Source of the DNA: a virus | DNA: 28,218 bases | Virus record (IMG/VR): IMGVR_UViG_3300044825_001809 | Location: 1 to 28,218 of that record | Strand: one strand, 5' to 3' | Shown here: piece by piece, positions 25,419-28,218 of the stretch | How the letters are laid out: the number at the start of each line of letters is the position of its first letter | Numbering within the stretch: the stretch's first letter is position 1 | Position numbers and translations under genes: made by a program | Notes under the pieces: model-generated | The model's input: only the letters and a program-made list of their open reading frames with translations | Told to the model about the DNA's origin: nothing | Databases searched by the model: none

Positions 25419-25435
25419 CGTCACTACATGTGACG
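25419..25435. promoter_or_regulatory. 17-bp inverted repeat, probable operator
   Basis: CGTCAC / GTGACG arms (25419-25424, 25430-25435) flank a 5-base centre. The site lies right at the expected start of transcription of the promoter at 25443-25470, where a bound repressor would block the polymerase. The XRE-type protein encoded just upstream is the likely ligand. Confidence 0.55.
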
Positions 25436-25442
25436 TGTAACT

Positions 25443-25470
25443 ATTATATTATAATAACCAAACTTGTCAA
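25443..25470 (-). promoter_or_regulatory. Perfect consensus sigma-70 promoter
   Basis: On the - strand, TTGACA (25465-25470) and TATAAT (25443-25448) are 16 bases apart. Both boxes match consensus fully. Transcription should start near 25436 and read the putative single-stranded DNA-binding gene and the replication genes. A GGAGAC ribosome-binding site precedes the first ATG. Confidence 0.8.
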
Positions 25471-25472
25471 CC

Positions 25473-25679
25473 CTAATCATATACCGTAAACAAATCGTTA
25501 GGAGAAGCAGACACCAGTTCAATTTCCTGCCCACGACGGGTGCGAAACCACCGATACGGCATCCCTTCCTTATGACAATAGACCATTAAACGGGCTGCTT
25601 GGATCTTATCGAGTCGGTCGTAGCAGTTAAGGGTAGTAAGTGGGTAGATATCGGGGTCATAGATGTAAAACCGGTGCAT
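25473..25679 (-). CDS. Small hypothetical protein overlapping the XRE regulator
   Basis: 68 residues from the ATG at 25679; an in-frame upstream start at 25724 is possible. The sequence is balanced and aromatic (HRFYIYDPDIYPLT, later YRWFRTRRGQEIELV), more protein-like than the C-terminal tail of the XRE gene that it overlaps by 94 bases in another frame. The ribosome-binding site is weak (GATGGG). It may be a separate gene or the original C-terminus of the regulator, separated by a frameshift. No family recognised. Confidence 0.5.
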   Translation of the reverse strand: MHRFYIYDPDIYPLTTLNCYDRLDKIQAARLMVYCHKEGMPYRWFRTRRGQEIELVSASPNDLFTVYD

Positions 25680-25918
25680 ACTTGCCCATCCATCAACCAA
25701 TCGTAAGACACATTGTAAAAACATTTTACCCCACGAATGACATCTAACGTCACTACTCGAGTACCGGATTCGTACATTGATAATAGAGGATCAGAGATTT
25801 TTAGTGCAGTGCTTAATACTCTACGACAGTGGTCATTTTTCCATCTTAAGTACCTAATTCTTTGACCTATGGTATTGATCTCTGGTCTTTGACCTCTGAA
25901 CCCTGAGTTATACACCAT
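25586..25918 (-). CDS. XRE-type helix-turn-helix regulator
   Basis: 110 residues from the ATG at 25918, which overlaps the upstream stop (TGATG). Residues about 14-77 form an XRE-like domain: IGQRIRYLRWKN…, a helix-turn-helix around VLSTALKISDPLLSMYESG, then DVIRGVKCFYNVSYDWLMDG, a common ending of CI/Cro-like DNA-binding domains. The remaining ~30 residues are Thr/Ser/Pro-rich and look poorly folded. It lies just upstream of the strongest promoter and a 17-bp inverted repeat, so control of the replication unit is likely. No lysogeny genes are visible. Confidence 0.7.
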   Translation of the reverse strand: MVYNSGFRGQRPEINTIGQRIRYLRWKNDHCRRVLSTALKISDPLLSMYESGTRVVTLDVIRGVKCFYNVSYDWLMDGQVCTGFTSMTPISTHLLPLTATTDSIRSKQPV

Positions 25919-26118
25919 CACTCACCGCCTTTCTGTATTGTTACATCCGACAAAACGTTTAGCAAATATTCATCCAGCAAATCGGCTGTTTCCTTTCTTT
26001 TTTGTTTTTGCTCCGCTTCATATTGGGCACGAGTGGCATTAAACGTCTCTGGTAACGGCAAACCTTCTGTAATATCCACTACAAAGCGCCTATCCAGCTT
26101 TATTTCAATGTCTGTCAT
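25918..26118 (-). CDS. Small charged helical protein
   Basis: 66 residues, with AAAGG before the ATG. It has a short beta-like N-terminus (IEIKLDRRFVVDI), then a highly charged helix (AQYEAEQKQKRKETADLLDEYL, shown in part). The stop overlaps the ATG of the XRE gene, so the two are probably co-translated. It could be a partner of the regulator, but this is only positional. Confidence 0.55.
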   Translation of the reverse strand: MTDIEIKLDRRFVVDITEGLPLPETFNATRAQYEAEQKQKRKETADLLDEYLLNVLSDVTIQKGGE

Positions 26119-26164
26119 CCTTTACCCCTCCGTTTCTTTGCAATCACTCGTAACTTGTTCAACT

Positions 26165-26482
26165 CTAACCCTCCATTGCATCCAGTACCCATTGCGCTTG
26201 CGGGTCTACTGAAGCCCAGCGCTTGGCCATCTCGGTAATCACGTTATCCCAAATCTTGTGGGTGATGGGGCAGTGTTCACGCCCGTATAACACGGCGTTC
26301 ATCACCTTTATGTTCCTCCACGTTTTTATGGCCATAGCGTGGCAGATTTCAGGGTTAAGGTCATCATAACGCAGCATCCACAGCGTGTCTTTGTACAGCA
26401 TCTCTTTAATGCGCTCAATGTCAGAAACGGTCACAACGCCACTGTTTGCCTTGGTTGGTTTATGCTTGCGCTGGGTTAGCAT
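26165..26482 (-). CDS. Hypothetical helical protein
   Basis: 105 residues, basic at the N-terminus (MLTQRKHKPTKA) and helical afterwards with several Trp (WMLRYDD, KTWRNIKVM, IWDNVITEMAKRWA). It overlaps the preceding gene by 23 bases. No motif recognised. The short leader carries AGAGATG before the ATG. Confidence 0.5.
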   Translation of the reverse strand: MLTQRKHKPTKANSGVVTVSDIERIKEMLYKDTLWMLRYDDLNPEICHAMAIKTWRNIKVMNAVLYGREHCPITHKIWDNVITEMAKRWASVDPQAQWVLDAMEG

Positions 26483-26870
26483 TTATCATCTCTTTCAGCC
26501 GCTCGTTTTCGGCTTGGAGTGCGTGGTATTTACCTGCCCATTCCTCAGCTAAGCCTCCGATCCGCTCATTTTCCGCCACAAGTTCCGCATCCCGCTCAGC
26601 GGTGACGGTGGCGAGTTGTTGCATTTCGGACTCGTACAGTTTAATAGTTGTATCAATAGATTTATTTTGAAAATTAATCATCCACGCCTCCACATCAGGG
26701 CCGGTGGCGTTGAGGGCTGCTTCTCGTTTACGTGAATACAAAGCAATTTCCCATCCTGCGAGCTCACCCATTTTATAGCTAAGTAAGCAAGAATCAGCTG
26801 CATCTATTGCATCCCGCAGCATCGCATTGTGGGCCATCGCTTGGTTGTATAGGGCTTCGTAGTTAGTCAT
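26460..26870 (-). CDS. Coiled-coil early protein
   Basis: 136 residues. The N-terminal half is helical and Ala/Met-rich; the C-terminal half is a coiled coil with repeated AEN-E-R/K units (ELVAENERIGGLA, ALQAENERLKEM). The ~28-base segment encoding LQAENERLK recurs, with one mismatch, at the end of the 27398 gene. It overlaps the methyltransferase gene by 8 bases. Function unknown; proteins of this type are common among phage accessory genes. Confidence 0.55.
   Translation of the reverse strand: MTNYEALYNQAMAHNAMLRDAIDAADSCLLSYKMGELAGWEIALYSRKREAALNATGPDVEAWMINFQNKSIDTTIKLYESEMQQLATVTAERDAELVAENERIGGLAEEWAGKYHALQAENERLKEMINANPAQA
26493..26520. repeat. 28-bp direct repeat, copy 1
   Basis: This segment matches 27396-27423 at 27 of 28 positions, same orientation. 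Both copies lie at the 3' ends of leftward coiled-coil genes and encode LQAE-x-ERLK, though in the second gene the annotated frame differs. Confidence 0.85.
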
Positions 26871-27369
26871 TGGAGGGTTCCTTTAAATTCATTAGTACTT
26901 GCTGCATAATTCCCGTTCCTGGGAATAAATCATCTAAAATATCGCCCATCTCATACCCCAGCAGATTGAGTACCCATTTGCAAAAAGCTTCTGGTTTTGC
27001 TCCAGTAAGCCCTTTTTTAAGGGTGATATTACATGAGAGGTGGTCTCTTATAGTTCTTCTTTTTCTGTCACCCTTTCTCCCACCCATAAAGATAACAGGT
27101 TCCCATGTGTAGGCGGGGTTGACGTTAGGTTTAAAAATAGCAAAAGGCTTAACCCATGCTGCAACACGAGCATTTTTTGGTACAAGTGGTAGTAAGTGAT
27201 GCAGATTGCCACTGGTCATTGACAGTGCCCACCCGTCAGGATACTCATTTACTAACTTGTCAATTAAAGCCTTATGCCATTCAAGCGAGTCACAATCAGC
27301 CCAATTGGGATGCTCTTTATATAATTTTCCGCACCCAAAGTAAGGTGGGTCAGCATATGCAAACTTCAT
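26863..27369 (-). CDS. DPPY-type DNA methyltransferase
   Basis: 168 residues from the ATG at 27369, with GGAGG upstream (a GTG codon lies one codon before it). Motif IV ADPPY is at residues 6-10 and the AdoMet-binding DLFPGTG at 147-153, so the order is permuted (catalytic motif first, motif I last), as in beta-type amino-methyltransferases and MT-A70-like enzymes. The protein is short, with little room for a separate target-recognition domain. It would methylate adenine N6 or cytosine N4, perhaps to shield phage DNA. No partner restriction enzyme is seen in the window, so it is probably an orphan. Confidence 0.75.
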   Translation of the reverse strand: MKFAYADPPYFGCGKLYKEHPNWADCDSLEWHKALIDKLVNEYPDGWALSMTSGNLHHLLPLVPKNARVAAWVKPFAIFKPNVNPAYTWEPVIFMGGRKGDRKRRTIRDHLSCNITLKKGLTGAKPEAFCKWVLNLLGYEMGDILDDLFPGTGIMQQVLMNLKEPSND

Positions 27370-27395
27370 CACGTCGCCTCCTTCGCTAGATGCTG

Positions 27396-27423
27396 TTTCA
27401 GCCGCTCGATTTCGGCTTGGAGT
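27396..27423. repeat. 28-bp direct repeat, copy 2
   Basis: Matches 26493-26520 with one mismatch. It lies at the end of the 27398-27724 gene, where the annotated frame reads LNSKPKSSG but the neighbouring frame reads LQAEIERLK. Confidence 0.85.
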
Positions 27424-27724
27424 TCAAACAAAAAGGTCCTTTTTTCATGCCATCAAGAGCGTTTTGAGACTCTTCCCACTCTTTATCTCGCTTATCGTCA
27501 ACCTCATCAATGCCCGTGGCATTAGGAATGTTGGCATACCAGCTCATTCGGCTTAATAGCCTTTTTAGGTATTCATTTTCCGCCACCATCTCCGCATTTT
27601 GCTGGGCGGCGTAGTCGTTAAGCCATTCAACAGCAGATTTTCCATGTGAATCACCATAGTCACAGGCTTTGTAAATCTCCTTAAGTGCTTCTTCAGCCGT
27701 CAACGGTGGGGTGGGGTTAGTCAT
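27398..27724 (-). CDS. Coiled-coil-type early protein, probably frameshifted at its end
   Basis: 108 residues in the annotated frame. Residues about 40-62 are a coiled coil (AAQQNAEMVAENEYLKRLL), similar to a segment of the 26460 gene product. After an A6 run (T6 at 27440-27445 on the + strand), the frame gives the non-helical tail GPFCLNSKPKSSG. The -1 frame instead gives RTFLFELQAEIERLKQHLAKEAT and stops at 27369, overlapping the methyltransferase ATG by one base. So the gene is either truncated by an indel or read by slippage. Function unknown. Confidence 0.6.
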   Translation of the reverse strand: MTNPTPPLTAEEALKEIYKACDYGDSHGKSAVEWLNDYAAQQNAEMVAENEYLKRLLSRMSWYANIPNATGIDEVDDKRDKEWEESQNALDGMKKGPFCLNSKPKSSG

Positions 27725-28073
27725 CGTTAGCCTCCATTTCGTGATACAAGCGGCACTCGGCTTTGGTGCGGAACATGGGGATGCCTAGGGCGTGCAAAGC
27801 GGCACGATATGTATATCTTGAGGATAAACAGTATTCACCATCATGCTCTTTGTACCAAACCGTTTTTAATGTTATCAGCTCCTCACGGGTCAGCGGCGTG
27901 GGCTTGACGGCCAAAGGGTCAGGGTTAGGGAGGGCAAGGATTTTGCAATAAGGGGTGCTTTGTTTGTTGTGGATTATTTCTAGCTGTACTCCGTCAGGTA
28001 GCAGCTTAGGGTTGTCAATATAAAGCTCTTGCCCCACACGGTACACGGTGCCGTGAATAGTTTGTTGTGTCAT
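27717..28073 (-). CDS. Hypothetical early protein
   Basis: 118 residues from the ATG at 28073, chosen for the GGAGGGCG just upstream and the ATGA overlap with the partial gene before it; a longer in-frame start at 28121 lies inside that gene. The first ~55 residues are beta-like (TVYRVGQELYIDNPKLLPDG), then a Pro-rich linker, then a helical part with Tyr/Arg (YCLSSRYTYRAALHALG). No motif recognised. It overlaps the next gene by 8 bases. Confidence 0.55.
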   Translation of the reverse strand: MTQQTIHGTVYRVGQELYIDNPKLLPDGVQLEIIHNKQSTPYCKILALPNPDPLAVKPTPLTREELITLKTVWYKEHDGEYCLSSRYTYRAALHALGIPMFRTKAECRLYHEMEANDD

Positions 28074-28218
28074 TTCACGCCCTCCAAAAGCGCACGGTTG
28101 ATGTGCTGAAAGATAATCCATGAGCCCATATTACGGGTGAGTGGTCGGCCACAACCAAGAGCTTCAATACGGTTGTTTAGCCAATCCACACGATTCCATA
28201 GCGGGGAGGAGTCGTTGA
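28070..28218 (-). CDS. Partial gene running out of the window
   Basis: On the - strand the frame is open from the right edge down to a TGA at 28070-28072, giving 48 visible C-terminal residues (start off the window). The sequence is protein-like, with WNRVDWLNNRIEALGCGRPL and a final helix ending LLEGVK. Its stop overlaps the next ATG (ATGA), supporting it as a real gene. The fragment is too short for a family call. Confidence 0.55.
   Translation of the reverse strand, partial: NDSSPLWNRVDWLNNRIEALGCGRPLTRNMGSWIIFQHINRALLEGVK

Noticed and set aside
25748-25756. CGTCACTAC inside the XRE gene, matching half of the 17-bp inverted repeat
   Set aside because: Only nine bases match and there is no second arm, so chance is a sufficient explanation.

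Overview
This window is a compact stretch of a tailed double-stranded DNA phage genome, most likely a short-tailed (podovirus-type) phage of a bacterium. The evidence is a portal–scaffold–capsid block followed by T7 gp11/gp12-like short-tail genes, a phage replication set (DNA polymerase A, primase-helicase, SF2 helicase), and almost no non-coding DNA. I see no integrase, tRNA, CRISPR array, insertion sequence or phage RNA polymerase. Two leftward promoters match the bacterial sigma-70 consensus, so host polymerase probably reads at least those units. The host cannot be named from the sequence. Both ends of the window cut through genes.

Layout. Positions 1-14512 (+ strand) are the late module: a large, probably virion-internal protein (5' end missing), portal, small linker gene, scaffold, major capsid protein, a possible decoration protein, two unknown head/tail genes, a gp11-like adaptor carrying an inserted carbohydrate-binding-like domain, a tail nozzle protein, a fibre, a possible fibre partner, a lysis segment (membrane-anchored coiled coil, L,D-transpeptidase-fold enzyme, small amphipathic protein), a small virion-like protein and a 51-residue repeat protein. 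A strong rho-independent terminator at 14540-14559 closes this unit.

Positions 14564-16916 (- strand) form a nucleic-acid unit: AbrB-like regulator, dCTP deaminase-like enzyme, Cas4/RecB-like Fe-S nuclease, RusA-like resolvase and a Thermotoga-type 4Fe-4S ferredoxin. It is read from a sigma-70-like promoter embedded in a 23-bp tandem repeat. A lone + strand PD-(D/E)XK endonuclease gene (17053-17439) starts from the other side of the same control region and runs into the 3' end of the polymerase gene.

Positions 17395-25394 (- strand) are the replication module: a possible single-stranded DNA-binding protein behind a perfect TTGACA/TATAAT promoter, two small genes, UvsW-like helicase, TOPRIM primase fused to an AAA+ ATPase, and DNA polymerase A. 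Positions 25473-28218 (- strand) hold small early-type genes: an XRE-type regulator, coiled-coil proteins, a DPPY-type DNA methyltransferase and several unknowns.

The probable logic is early and replication genes running leftward and late genes running rightward, the two meeting at about 14513-14563. Genes are tightly coupled by TAATG, ATGA and TGATG overlaps. Several predicted starts were moved to fit ribosome-binding sites and these couplings; two window-edge partial genes and one 51-residue gene were added by direct reading.
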